A stretch of 41,531 nt of DNA from positions 1-41,531 of the forward strand of contig DDKG01000252.1 in NCBI GenBank assembly GCA_002339265.1. Direction: 5' to 3'. The translations under genes were made by a program, and so were the position numbers. This DNA is from Massilia sp. UBA2604. Its GTDB lineage: Bacteria; Pseudomonadota; Gammaproteobacteria; Burkholderiales; Burkholderiaceae_D. The notes beneath the pieces are model-generated. The model ran no database searches, had not been told where the DNA came from, and saw only the letters and a list, made by a program, of their open reading frames with translations. Below, piece by piece: positions 33,262 through 41,531 of this stretch (positions are counted from its first letter, which is position 1; every line of letters starts with the position of its first letter).

Positions 33262-34455
33262 ATGTCTCTCATTTCCACTCCCCAGCTCCAGCTTGCACAG
33301 CGCGTGCACGCGATCGAACCGTTCCGCGTCATGGAGATGGTCAAGGCGGCCGGCGCGCTCAAGCGCGCTGGCCACGACGTCATCAGCATGAGCGTCGGCG
33401 AGCCGGACTTTACCGCGCCCGACATCGTGGCCAGCGCCGCGATGGAAGCCATCCGCGGCGGCGTCACCCAATATACCGAGTCGCTCGGCCTGCTGGAGCT
33501 GCGCGAGGCAATCTCCGGCCACTATGCGGCCATGCAGGGCCTGGACATCGACCCGCGCCGCATCGTGATCACGGCCGGCGCCTCGGCCGGCCTGCTGCTG
33601 GCCTGCGCCGCGCTGGTGTCCGAGGGCGACGAGGTGCTGATGCCCGACCCATCCTATCCTTGCAACCGCCATTTCGTGGCCAGCTTCGGCGGCAAGCCGG
33701 TGCTGGTGCCCACCTCGCACGAAGACCGCTACCAGCTCGGCGCCCGCCACGTGGCCGAGCTTTGGTGCGAACGCACCCGCGGCGTGCTGGTGGCTTCGCC
33801 CTCGAATCCGACCGGCACCTCGATGACGCCAGACCAGCTGCGCGACATGCTGGCGGCGGTGCGCGCACGCGGCGGCTTCGCCATCGTCGACGAGATCTAC
33901 CAGGGCCTGTCCTACGACCACCAGCCCGTAAGCGCGCTGGCGTTCGACCTAGATGCGATCACGGTCAACAGCTTCTCCAAGTATTTCAATATGACCGGCT
34001 GGCGCCTGGGCTGGCTGGTGGTGCCCGACAGCCTGGTGCCGACCTTCGAGAAGCTGGCCCAGAACCTGTTCATCTGCGCGCCCACCGTGGCCCAGCACGC
34101 GGCGCTGGCCTGCTTCCAGCCCGAGGCGCTGGCCATCTTCGAAGAGCGCCGGCGCGAATTCCAGCGCCGCCGCGACTATCTGGTGCCGGCGCTGCGCGAA
34201 CTCGGTTTCGGGGTGCCGGTGATGCCGGACGGCGCCTTCTACGTCTACGCCGACCTCGATCGCGTGACGCACCCGCTGCGCGGCGACAGTGCGGCATTCA
34301 GCATGGCGGTGCTGCAGGACGCCCACGTGGCGATCGTGCCCGGCGACGATTTCGGGGTGGCGGCGCCGCAGCGCCATGTGCGGTTTTCGTATGCGACGAA
34401 ATACGAGCGGATCGAGGAAGCGGTGGCGCGCCTGGGACGTTTGTTTGGCCGATAG
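33262..34455 (+). CDS. PLP-dependent class I/II aminotransferase
   Basis: This is a fold-type I aminotransferase, in the cytoplasm. The 397-residue protein has ISMSVGEPDFTAPD, TQYTESLGLLELREAI, VASPSNPTGT, and the Schiff-base lysine in VNSFSKYFNMTGWRLGW, followed by FSYATKYERIEEAVAR near the end. The family includes alanine, aspartate and aromatic aminotransferases, and the substrate cannot be fixed from this. Its N-terminus begins 57 nt after the POT transporter, behind a large hairpin. Its stop is two bases from that of the convergent kinase gene. No SD is visible, so translation initiation is unusual. Confidence 0.9.
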   Translation: MSLISTPQLQLAQRVHAIEPFRVMEMVKAAGALKRAGHDVISMSVGEPDFTAPDIVASAAMEAIRGGVTQYTESLGLLELREAISGHYAAMQGLDIDPRRIVITAGASAGLLLACAALVSEGDEVLMPDPSYPCNRHFVASFGGKPVLVPTSHEDRYQLGARHVAELWCERTRGVLVASPSNPTGTSMTPDQLRDMLAAVRARGGFAIVDEIYQGLSYDHQPVSALAFDLDAITVNSFSKYFNMTGWRLGWLVVPDSLVPTFEKLAQNLFICAPTVAQHAALACFQPEALAIFEERRREFQRRRDYLVPALRELGFGVPVMPDGAFYVYADLDRVTHPLRGDSAAFSMAVLQDAHVAIVPGDDFGVAAPQRHVRFSYATKYERIEEAVARLGRLFGR

Positions 34456-34457
34456 GG

Positions 34458-35783
<1,326 letters not shown>

Positions 35784-37250
35784 TCAGGATGTCCCGCGCG
35801 ATATCGGCAGCCCGTGCAGCACGCCTTCGTATTCGGTCGCGACCGGCGCGATATGGATGCCGTCGTCGCCAATGTGGAATTCGCGCAGGTCGGTGCTGTG
35901 GGCGCTGCCGCGTACCTTGACCACCGAGATGAAGCGGCGGAGCTGACCGCGGCTTTCACCGAAGCGCATCAGGACGATGGCGTCGGTCAAATAGGCGATT
36001 TCGGCCTGGCTGAACCTGAGCTGGGTGAAGTCGTCGTCCAGGCCCATCGTTACCAGCACGCTGACGCCGCGCTTGGCCAGCGAGGACAGCATCTGGAACA
36101 CGGTCGCGCGCAGCTGGTTGCGGCCTTCCGGCGCCAGGTACAGCGCCAGCTCGGACAGCGAATCGACCACCACCCGGCGCGCGCCGCTGCGGTCGATCGC
36201 CTCGTTCATCTCGTCGAGCAACTCGTCGACCGTCAGGTCGATCTTGCGGCTCTCGACCATCTGCACGTCGCCACTGGCAACGAGCTGCGCCAGTTCGGCA
36301 TTGCGCAGGCGCGAGGCGCCCTTCTCGAACGAGACCGCGACGCCCTTCTCGCCCAGCCGCGCGCCCTCTTGCAGGAAGCGGGTGCCGAGGATGGTCTTGC
36401 CGCAGCCGCTCGGCCCCGACACCAGCAGCGAGTGGCCCTGCGGCAGGCCGCCGTGGAGCAACCCGTCGAGGTCGGGCGTGCCCGTAGGGATGCGCGCGGC
36501 GTCGCGGTCGACCCGCGCGCCCTGGTGATGGTCGGCCGCCAGCGGCGGCAGGATGCGCGGATACACGCGGATGCCGTCGTCGGTGATGCGGAAGGTGTGC
36601 GAGCCGCCCAGGTGGGCCTGGCCGCGCATCTTCACGACGCGCATCTTGCGCACCACTGAATTATCCTCGTGCACCGGGGTCAGCGCGATCATGCCGTCGG
36701 CCACCGTCATGATCGGGCTGGCCTCGGCATCGCCGTGCAGGTATTCGCCGATCAGGAAGGTGGTCGCCTGCCAGCTCGTCATACGGGTGCCGAGTTCCTG
36801 GATGAAGTGCTGCAGGTCGGCCACGCCCTCGTTGCCGGCGCGCGCCGTCTGCGCCACCGAGCGGAAGGAATCGACGAACACCAGGCTCGGCGAAAAATCC
36901 TCGACTTCCTTCATCAGGCGCGCCAGCACGCCGCTGAAGTCGCCGGAGCGCAGGTCCTCGGCCAGGTTCACATAGCGCACGCAGGCGCCGACCATGTCCA
37001 TGTCGAAGAACGAGTACTGCTGCTGATAGCGCAGCATCTTGAGCGGCGGCTCGCCCAGCACCGTGAAGAACAGGGCGCGGCGCTCGTTGCTGGCCAGCGA
37101 AAACATGATCTGGTGGGCGAGCGTGGTCTTGCCCGATCCCGGCGGTCCGGCGATCAGGTTGAAGGAAAATTCGCTCAGCCCTCCCCCCAGGAGAACGTCG
37201 AGCCCTTGCACGCCTGTGCTCAGCTTTCCAAGGGATACTTTATCGCTCAT
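35784..37250 (-). CDS. KaiC-like double-domain RecA-fold ATPase
   Basis: From the ATG at 37250 (SD GGAG) the protein has 488 residues and two RecA/KaiC domains. Walker A motifs are GPPGSGKTT (35-43) and GPSGCGKTI (279-287). Walker B is LVFVDSF (123-129) and VVVDS (360-364). Compared with S. elongatus KaiC recalled from memory, the segment at 410-425 aligns so that Ser431 and Thr432 become Ala419 and Tyr420, and Thr426 becomes Ser414. In domain II, SFEE becomes SFEK (Lys310). In domain I the Glu pair becomes Leu-Gly. No kaiA or kaiB is nearby. The ATG overlaps the upstream small-gene stop (TAATG). Confidence 0.88.
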   Translation of the reverse strand: MSDKVSLGKLSTGVQGLDVLLGGGLSEFSFNLIAGPPGSGKTTLAHQIMFSLASNERRALFFTVLGEPPLKMLRYQQQYSFFDMDMVGACVRYVNLAEDLRSGDFSGVLARLMKEVEDFSPSLVFVDSFRSVAQTARAGNEGVADLQHFIQELGTRMTSWQATTFLIGEYLHGDAEASPIMTVADGMIALTPVHEDNSVVRKMRVVKMRGQAHLGGSHTFRITDDGIRVYPRILPPLAADHHQGARVDRDAARIPTGTPDLDGLLHGGLPQGHSLLVSGPSGCGKTILGTRFLQEGARLGEKGVAVSFEKGASRLRNAELAQLVASGDVQMVESRKIDLTVDELLDEMNEAIDRSGARRVVVDSLSELALYLAPEGRNQLRATVFQMLSSLAKRGVSVLVTMGLDDDFTQLRFSQAEIAYLTDAIVLMRFGESRGQLRRFISVVKVRGSAHSTDLREFHIGDDGIHIAPVATEYEGVLHGLPISRGTS

Positions 37251-37633
37251 TACTTGTGCTCCTGTGCATTCTTCTCTTCCCCGTCCCGCGCGGCGGCATC
37301 GAGCAGGCGCCGTGCGAGGGCCTGGCCGATCAGGGACGCCAGCAACTCGGTAAACGTCTGGAGCAATGCCGCATGCGCGGCTTGTGCTTGGTCGGGTGAC
37401 ACGCTGGCGAGCAGCTCGTCCAGCGCGGTGATTTGGGAGTCGCGGGTCTTGCATGGCGGCGTGTCCGCCAGCCATTTGAATTCGGGACCGACGAGACGGC
37501 ATGCCCGTGCGTACAGCGCACAGAAGCCGCTGTCACCGATGAGCGGACCCAACTGGTCGGCCAGGCGCCGCCAGGATTGGATGAGCTTGATATGCTCTTC
37601 AGAACGCCCGGGGCCGCCCTTACTCGTCATCAT
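37250..37633 (-). CDS. Small helical protein of unknown function, coupled to KaiC-like
   Basis: A 127-residue, probably all-helical protein starting MMTSKGGPGRSEEHIKLIQS. A possible partner motif is FCALYARACRLVGPEFKWL, then a hydrophobic C-terminal helix (LLQTFTELLASLIGQALARR) and a charged tail (DGEEKNAQEHK). I recognise no domain. The ATG at 37633 or 37630 is preferred over an in-frame TTG at 37651. The stop overlaps the KaiC-like start by one base, so the proteins are probably made together. A perfect TATAAT about 100 nt upstream suggests this is the first gene of the operon. Confidence 0.72.
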   Translation of the reverse strand: MMTSKGGPGRSEEHIKLIQSWRRLADQLGPLIGDSGFCALYARACRLVGPEFKWLADTPPCKTRDSQITALDELLASVSPDQAQAAHAALLQTFTELLASLIGQALARRLLDAAARDGEEKNAQEHK

Positions 37634-37733
37634 GTCTGGGTTGAATAGCAATTGCTGCCGTTGTCATCATGAATAGTCCATGCACACCGTCGTGCGGGAT
37701 TGCCGTGCGTTTGCCCGGCGAAGATTGACGAAC

Positions 37734-37739
37734 ATTATA
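37734..37739 (-). promoter_or_regulatory. -10 of KaiC-like/kinase operon promoter
   Basis: TATAAT on the minus strand, 100 nt before the small-gene start, in the 268-bp divergent gap to the DUF885 gene. The -35 (around GAGGAA) is poor. The rest of the gap has no clear gene; a fair TAAGAT on the plus strand at 37853-37858 might serve DUF885. Confidence 0.5.
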
Positions 37740-37901
37740 TCTTGGCTTTCTACCATTCCTCGGGCGCCCGGCGAATAAATGTGCGTCGCAACATGCATCA
37801 GTACAAGTATTTACCTTGAAAAGCCGTGGTAGGCAGGCCCGTCTTTCCCCGCTAAGATGTGTATTGCCGAGCAATCATGCTCTTAAACAAGCAGGGGATC
37901 A

Positions 37902-39698
37902 ATGGGAAACAAGAAAAAGCTGGGCGCAGCCGTTTCGGCCGCTTTCGTGATGATGGGCCTGGCGCTGGCGCCAGCGGCCATGGCGGCCACGAGCGCGCCG
38001 GCGACGAGCCAGGCGACCAGCGCGGCCGACGCGCGCTTCAAGGACATCTACACCAAGGAATGGCAGTGGCGCATCGCCGAGCGCCTGGCGCGCGACGACA
38101 ACGCGCCCAACGCGCATCCGGGCTATGCCCGGGTCGACGCCGCGGCGCAGGAAGCGCGCCGCGTCTACTGGGCCGGCATCCTGAAGGAGCTCGATGCGAT
38201 CCAGCCCGCCGCGCTGTCGCCGGCCGAACGCATCAACTTCGCGGTCTACCGCGCCCAGATCGCCGCCCTGCATGACGCCCAGCGTTTCCGCGAATACGAG
38301 CAGCCGGTCAATGCCGACACCGCGTTCTGGTCCGACGTCGCCTATGCCGCGCGCCGCACCCCGAAGAACGCCGACGAGTACCGCAACTACCTGGCCATGC
38401 TCGAAGGGCTGCCCGCCTACTTCGACCAGGAGCTGGACAATATGCGCGCCGGCCTGGCGCGCGGCTTCACCCCGCCCAAGGTCACCCTGGCCGGTCGCGA
38501 AGGCACCCTGACCTCGGTGGTCGACGCGAAGACGCCGCAGGACGTCGTGTTCTACAAGCCGTTCAGGCAGATGCCGGCCACGATCCCGGCCGCCGAACAG
38601 GAAGCGCTGCGCGCCCAGGCCGCAGCCCTCATCGCCGGCAAGATCCAGCCGGCCTACGCCAGGGCGCTGGCCTACTTCCGCGACGAGTACGTGCCGAAGG
38701 CGCGCACCACGCTGGCGGCCCAGGACATGCCGGGCGGGAAAGCCTACTACCAGTCGAAGATCGTGGAATTCACCACGACCAACATGACGGCCGAGCAGAT
38801 CCACGCGACCGGCCTGGCCGAGATGGCAAAGATCCGCGCCGAGATGCACGACATCATGAAGCAGGTCGGCTTCAAGGGCGACTTGCAGGCCTTCCTGCAC
38901 TTCCTGCGCACCGATCCGCAGTTCTACGCCAGGACGCCGCAAGAGCTGCTCAAGAGCGCGGCCTGGACCTCCAAGAAATTCGACGCCAAGGCCGACCAGT
39001 TCTTCGGCCACCTGCCGCGCCGCCGCTTCGCGATCGTGCCGGTGCCCGACGACCAGGCGCCATTCTGGACCGCCGGCCGCGGCGGCCCGGGCACCTACTG
39101 GGTGAACACCTATAACCTGCCGGCGCGGCCGCTCTACAGCCTGCCGGCCCTGACCCTGCACGAGTCGGCGCCGGGCCACGCCTTCCAGATCCCGCTGGCG
39201 CAGGAACAGAAAGGTGTGCCGCCGTTCCGCCGCGCCTATATCTCGGCCTATGGCGAAGGCTGGGCGCTGTACACCGAACGCCTAGGCACCGAGATGGACA
39301 TCTACGAAACCCCGTACGAGGTGTTCGGCATGCTGAGCTACCAGGCCTGGCGCGCCTCGCGCCTGGTAGTCGACACCGGCGTGCACGCCAAGGGGTGGAC
39401 CCGCGAGCAGGCGCAGAACTACCTGCTGCAGAACACCGCGCTGTCGAAGCACGAGGTGGAGACCGAGGTCGATCGCTACATCTCATGGCCGGGCCAGGCG
39501 CTGTCGTACTACCTGGGCCAGATGGCGATCCAGGAAGCGCGCGCCCGCGCCGAGAAGGCGCTGGGGTCGAAGTTCGACATCCGCAACTTCCACGACACCG
39601 TGCTGCACGTGGGTTCGGTGCCGCTGCCGGTGCTGCAGCAGCGGATCGACCAGTTCATCGCTGATGGTGGGCCGAGTCCGTATCCGAAAGAAGGCTAA
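37902..39698 (+). CDS. DUF885 family metallopeptidase-like protein
   Basis: The 598-residue exported protein has a signal peptide ending near APAAMAATS. Family features are present: the HExxPGH-type zinc motif LHESAPGHAFQIPLA near residue 425, and AYGEGWALYTERLG, with the third Glu ligand, downstream. The C-terminal WPGQALSYYLGQMAIQEAR is typical. Biochemical function of DUF885 is poorly known; a zinc-dependent peptidase is likely. The SD is GGGGA before the ATG at 37902. It is transcribed alone and stops at a bidirectional terminator. Confidence 0.88.
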   Translation: MGNKKKLGAAVSAAFVMMGLALAPAAMAATSAPATSQATSAADARFKDIYTKEWQWRIAERLARDDNAPNAHPGYARVDAAAQEARRVYWAGILKELDAIQPAALSPAERINFAVYRAQIAALHDAQRFREYEQPVNADTAFWSDVAYAARRTPKNADEYRNYLAMLEGLPAYFDQELDNMRAGLARGFTPPKVTLAGREGTLTSVVDAKTPQDVVFYKPFRQMPATIPAAEQEALRAQAAALIAGKIQPAYARALAYFRDEYVPKARTTLAAQDMPGGKAYYQSKIVEFTTTNMTAEQIHATGLAEMAKIRAEMHDIMKQVGFKGDLQAFLHFLRTDPQFYARTPQELLKSAAWTSKKFDAKADQFFGHLPRRRFAIVPVPDDQAPFWTAGRGGPGTYWVNTYNLPARPLYSLPALTLHESAPGHAFQIPLAQEQKGVPPFRRAYISAYGEGWALYTERLGTEMDIYETPYEVFGMLSYQAWRASRLVVDTGVHAKGWTREQAQNYLLQNTALSKHEVETEVDRYISWPGQALSYYLGQMAIQEARARAEKALGSKFDIRNFHDTVLHVGSVPLPVLQQRIDQFIADGGPSPYPKEG

Positions 39699-39710
39699 TC
39701 GCCTGAAGGA

Positions 39711-39735
39711 AAAGGGCCGCATCGCGCGGCCCTTT
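39711..39735. terminator. Bidirectional terminator between DUF885 and PagP-like genes
   Basis: AAAGGGCCGC (39711-39720) and GCGGCCCTTT (39726-39735) form a perfect 10-bp stem with a 5-nt loop; T-runs lie on both sides, TTTTT on the plus strand and TTTT on the minus. It serves both convergent transcripts. Confidence 0.88.
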
Positions 39736-39736
39736 T

Positions 39737-40234
39737 TCATCCTCCGAACAGCTTGAATTTCAGCTGGAACGATATCCCGCCATACAGGCGGTCTTTATAG
39801 TTCGGGATGATCCCGACGTTGACGCCGACCCGCTTGTATTCATAGGTCAGGGTCGGGATCGCGCCCGGGAACCAGCCGCCGTCGCGCGTCTTCGGGTAGC
39901 CGTCGAAGGCCGCCAGCGCCAGGCCCACGCGCACCGGACCGACCGCATACGGCTGCCAGATCACGCCCGCGTAATTCGACCAGGCGCGGTCGCTGTTGTA
40001 GAAGCGGCCGGCGGTGGCCGTCATCGTGCCCTTGAAGCGGTACTCGAAGGCCACGCCCTTGTTGTTGTCGTTCAGGTCCTTGTCGCCGTCGAAGTGCGCG
40101 GTATAGAAGCCGGTGTCGATCCACAGCTCGCTCGTCGGCGACGGATCGATCTTCGTGAAGAAGTCAGCGGCGGATGCCGCCGGCGCGGCCAGGCAGGCGC
40201 AGATGGCGGCAAGCGAAAAGAAGGCGCGGCTCAA
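39737..40234 (-). CDS. Small outer-membrane barrel protein, PagP-like
   Basis: The 165-residue exported protein has a signal peptide ending PAASAADFF. The rest is a chain of amphipathic strands ending [12 protein letters not shown], so a small beta-barrel is likely. It recalls Pag[13 protein letters not shown] resembles the WHARFAYD region with the catalytic His, and [15 protein letters not shown] resembles the DSW region, with Asp replaced by Asn. PagP moves palmitate onto lipid A; the call here is a guess at superfamily level. Start is TTG at 40234, overlapping the def stop by three bases, and confirmed by AGGAG about 8 bases before it. Confidence 0.55.
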   Translation of the reverse strand: MSRAFFSLAAICACLAAPAASAADFFTKIDPSPTSELWIDTGFYTAHFDGDKDLNDNNKGVAFEYRFKGTMTATAGRFYNSDRAWSNYAGVIWQPYAVGPVRVGLALAAFDGYPKTRDGGWFPGAIPTLTYEYKRVGVNVGIIPNYKDRLYGGISFQLKFKLFGG

Positions 40235-40767
40235 TCGTCGGCTCCTGGATCAAGGTGGGGAAACATCACTTCGGTGAAGCCGAAGCGGGAAAAGTCGCGG
40301 ATCCGCATCGGATACAGGATGCCCAGCAAGTGGTCCACTTCGTGCTGCACCACGCGCGCGTGGAAACCGTCGGCGTCACGCACGATGCGCTTGCCGAACT
40401 GGTCGAAGCCCTCGTAATGCAGGCGCGTATGGCGCGGCACGCTGCCGCGCAGGCCTGGCACCGACAGGCAGCCTTCGACGCCCTCTTCCATTTCGTCGGA
40501 CAAGGGCGTCAGCACGGGATTGATCAGGACCGTTTCGGGCACCGGCGGCGCGTCGGGATAGCGCTGGTTGCTGCCGAAGCCAAAGATCACCAGTTGCAGG
40601 TCGACGGCGATCTGCGGCGCGGCCAGGCCGGCGCCGTTGGCGGCGTGCATGGTCTCGAACATGTCGGCGATCAGGGCATGCAGCTCGGGTGTGTCGAACT
40701 GCGTCACCGGTTGCGCGACCCGCAGCAGGCGCGGATCGCCCATCTTCAGGATGTCTCGTACTGTCAT
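40231..40767 (-). CDS. def: Peptide deformylase
   Basis: Def removes the formyl group from nascent N-formylmethionine in the cytoplasm. The 178-residue protein has the three motifs of the family: [10 protein letters not shown] (motif I), [11 protein letters not shown] (motif II, Cys ligand) and [11 protein letters not shown] (motif III, HExxH). The ATG at 40767 overlaps the galU stop by four bases (ATGA), with the SD AAGGAAGGGG. It may be a second deformylase, since most Burkholderiales also have def beside fmt; that gene is not in this window. Confidence 0.95.
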   Translation of the reverse strand: MTVRDILKMGDPRLLRVAQPVTQFDTPELHALIADMFETMHAANGAGLAAPQIAVDLQLVIFGFGSNQRYPDAPPVPETVLINPVLTPLSDEMEEGVEGCLSVPGLRGSVPRHTRLHYEGFDQFGKRIVRDADGFHARVVQHEVDHLLGILYPMRIRDFSRFGFTEVMFPHLDPGADD

Positions 40768-41531
40768 GCCAATCCCCTTCCTTCCAGCAGGCCCACCAGC
40801 GAGGCACGGAAGCCCTCGGCCGTTTCCGGGTGCTTGAGGCCGATCGCGGCGGTGGCCTGCAGATAGCCCAGCTTGGAACCGCAGTCGTAGCGCTGGCCGG
40901 CGTAGCGGTAGGCCAGCACGCGTTCGTCACGCAGCAGGGCCGCGATGCCGTCGGTGAGCTGGATCTCGCCGCCGGCGCCCTTGCCGATGTTTTCCAGGTA
41001 GCCGAAGATCGAGGGCGACAGCACGTAGCGGCCTACTACGGCCAGGGTCGACGGTGCGTCCGCCGGCTGCGGCTTCTCGACGATGCCCGATACCAGCTCC
41101 AGGTCGGTGCGGTAGGGCGAGGCGCTGACGATGCCATACTGGCGGGTATGCTCGCGCGGCACGTCCTGCACCGCCAGGATGCTGCTGCGCTCATAGCCGT
41201 AGACGTCGGTCATCTGGGCCAGGACCGGTTTCTGGCCCTCGGCGGTGTCCATGAAGTCATCCGCCAGCAGCACGGCGAACGGCTCGTCGCCCACCACGGG
41301 CCGCGCGCACAACACCGCGTGACCCAGGCCCAGGGGCGAGGACTGGCGGATGTAGATGCAGCTGACGTTCTTCGGGATCACGCCGCGCACGGTCTCGAGC
41401 AGGGCCTGCTTGCCGGCCGCCTCGAGCTCGGATTCGAGCTCGTAGGCCTTGTCGAAATGGTCTTCGATGGCGCGCTTGTTGCGGCCGGTGATGAAGATCA
41501 GTTCAGTGATGCCGGCGGCCACCGCCTCTTC
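40764..41531 (-). CDS. galU: UTP-glucose-1-phosphate uridylyltransferase, 5' end missing
   Basis: GalU makes UDP-glucose for LPS, exopolysaccharide and trehalose synthesis. About 255 C-terminal residues are in the window; the N-terminal GxGTR nucleotide loop lies past the right edge. Visible motifs: [47 protein letters not shown] (metal Asp), [22 protein letters not shown] and [13 protein letters not shown], ending with [12 protein letters not shown]. It is first in a galU-def-PagP-like operon with overlapping genes. Confidence 0.93.
   Translation of the reverse strand, partial: EEAVAAGITELIFITGRNKRAIEDHFDKAYELESELEAAGKQALLETVRGVIPKNVSCIYIRQSSPLGLGHAVLCARPVVGDEPFAVLLADDFMDTAEGQKPVLAQMTDVYGYERSSILAVQDVPREHTRQYGIVSASPYRTDLELVSGIVEKPQPADAPSTLAVVGRYVLSPSIFGYLENIGKGAGGEIQLTDGIAALLRDERVLAYRYAGQRYDCGSKLGYLQATAAIGLKHPETAEGFRASLVGLLEGRGLA

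Overview
This is a GC-rich bacterial chromosome segment. The order lpxD-skp-bamA-rseP-dxr-cdsA-uppS-frr-pyrH-tsf-rpsB, followed by divergent map-glnD, is the classic betaproteobacterial arrangement. Together with the flanking gene content it suggests Burkholderiales, most likely Oxalobacteraceae (Massilia/Telluria-like). The genus is inferred from gene order and protein character, not from a search. I see no rRNA, tRNA, CRISPR array, insertion sequence or phage gene.

Region 1 (1-11300, all minus strand, read right to left) is a housekeeping block. It makes ribosomal protein S2, EF-Ts, UMP kinase and ribosome recycling factor. It then moves to envelope precursors (UppS, CdsA, Dxr) and outer-membrane biogenesis (RseP, BamA, Skp, LpxD, the last cut by the window edge). 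The block is punctuated: rpsB has a strong promoter and a following terminator, tsf has its own promoter and terminator, and a pair of REP-like inverted repeats separates tsf from pyrH. Region 2 (11298-15513, plus strand) holds map, glnD and an RluF-like pseudouridine synthase.

Region 3 (15510-25110) is mixed. It has an aldo/keto reductase, a GAF hybrid histidine kinase, two small membrane proteins and a YjbQ protein. It also has a complete GltIJKL-type amino-acid ABC transporter, exonuclease III, a secreted protein that looks like an LprI domain fused to an MliC lysozyme-inhibitor domain, and a LysE exporter. A second REP-like pair follows. Region 4 (25233-33204) holds a secreted GH31 enzyme, two tandem Asp-box lipoproteins that share a duplicated 65-bp upstream block, a secreted amidohydrolase and a POT peptide transporter.

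Region 5 (33262-41531) holds an aminotransferase and then a tightly coupled minus-strand operon: a small helical protein, a double-domain KaiC-like ATPase and a cytoplasmic hybrid histidine kinase. A DUF885 metallopeptidase-like protein and an overlapping galU-def-PagP-like operon close the window, galU being cut by the right edge. The KaiC-like/kinase/small-protein operon is the best candidate for an under-described signalling system: it has no KaiA or KaiB here, and the KaiC-like protein has lost the residues used by the cyanobacterial clock. The duplicated lipoprotein/regulatory unit and the LprI-MliC fusion are the next most interesting.
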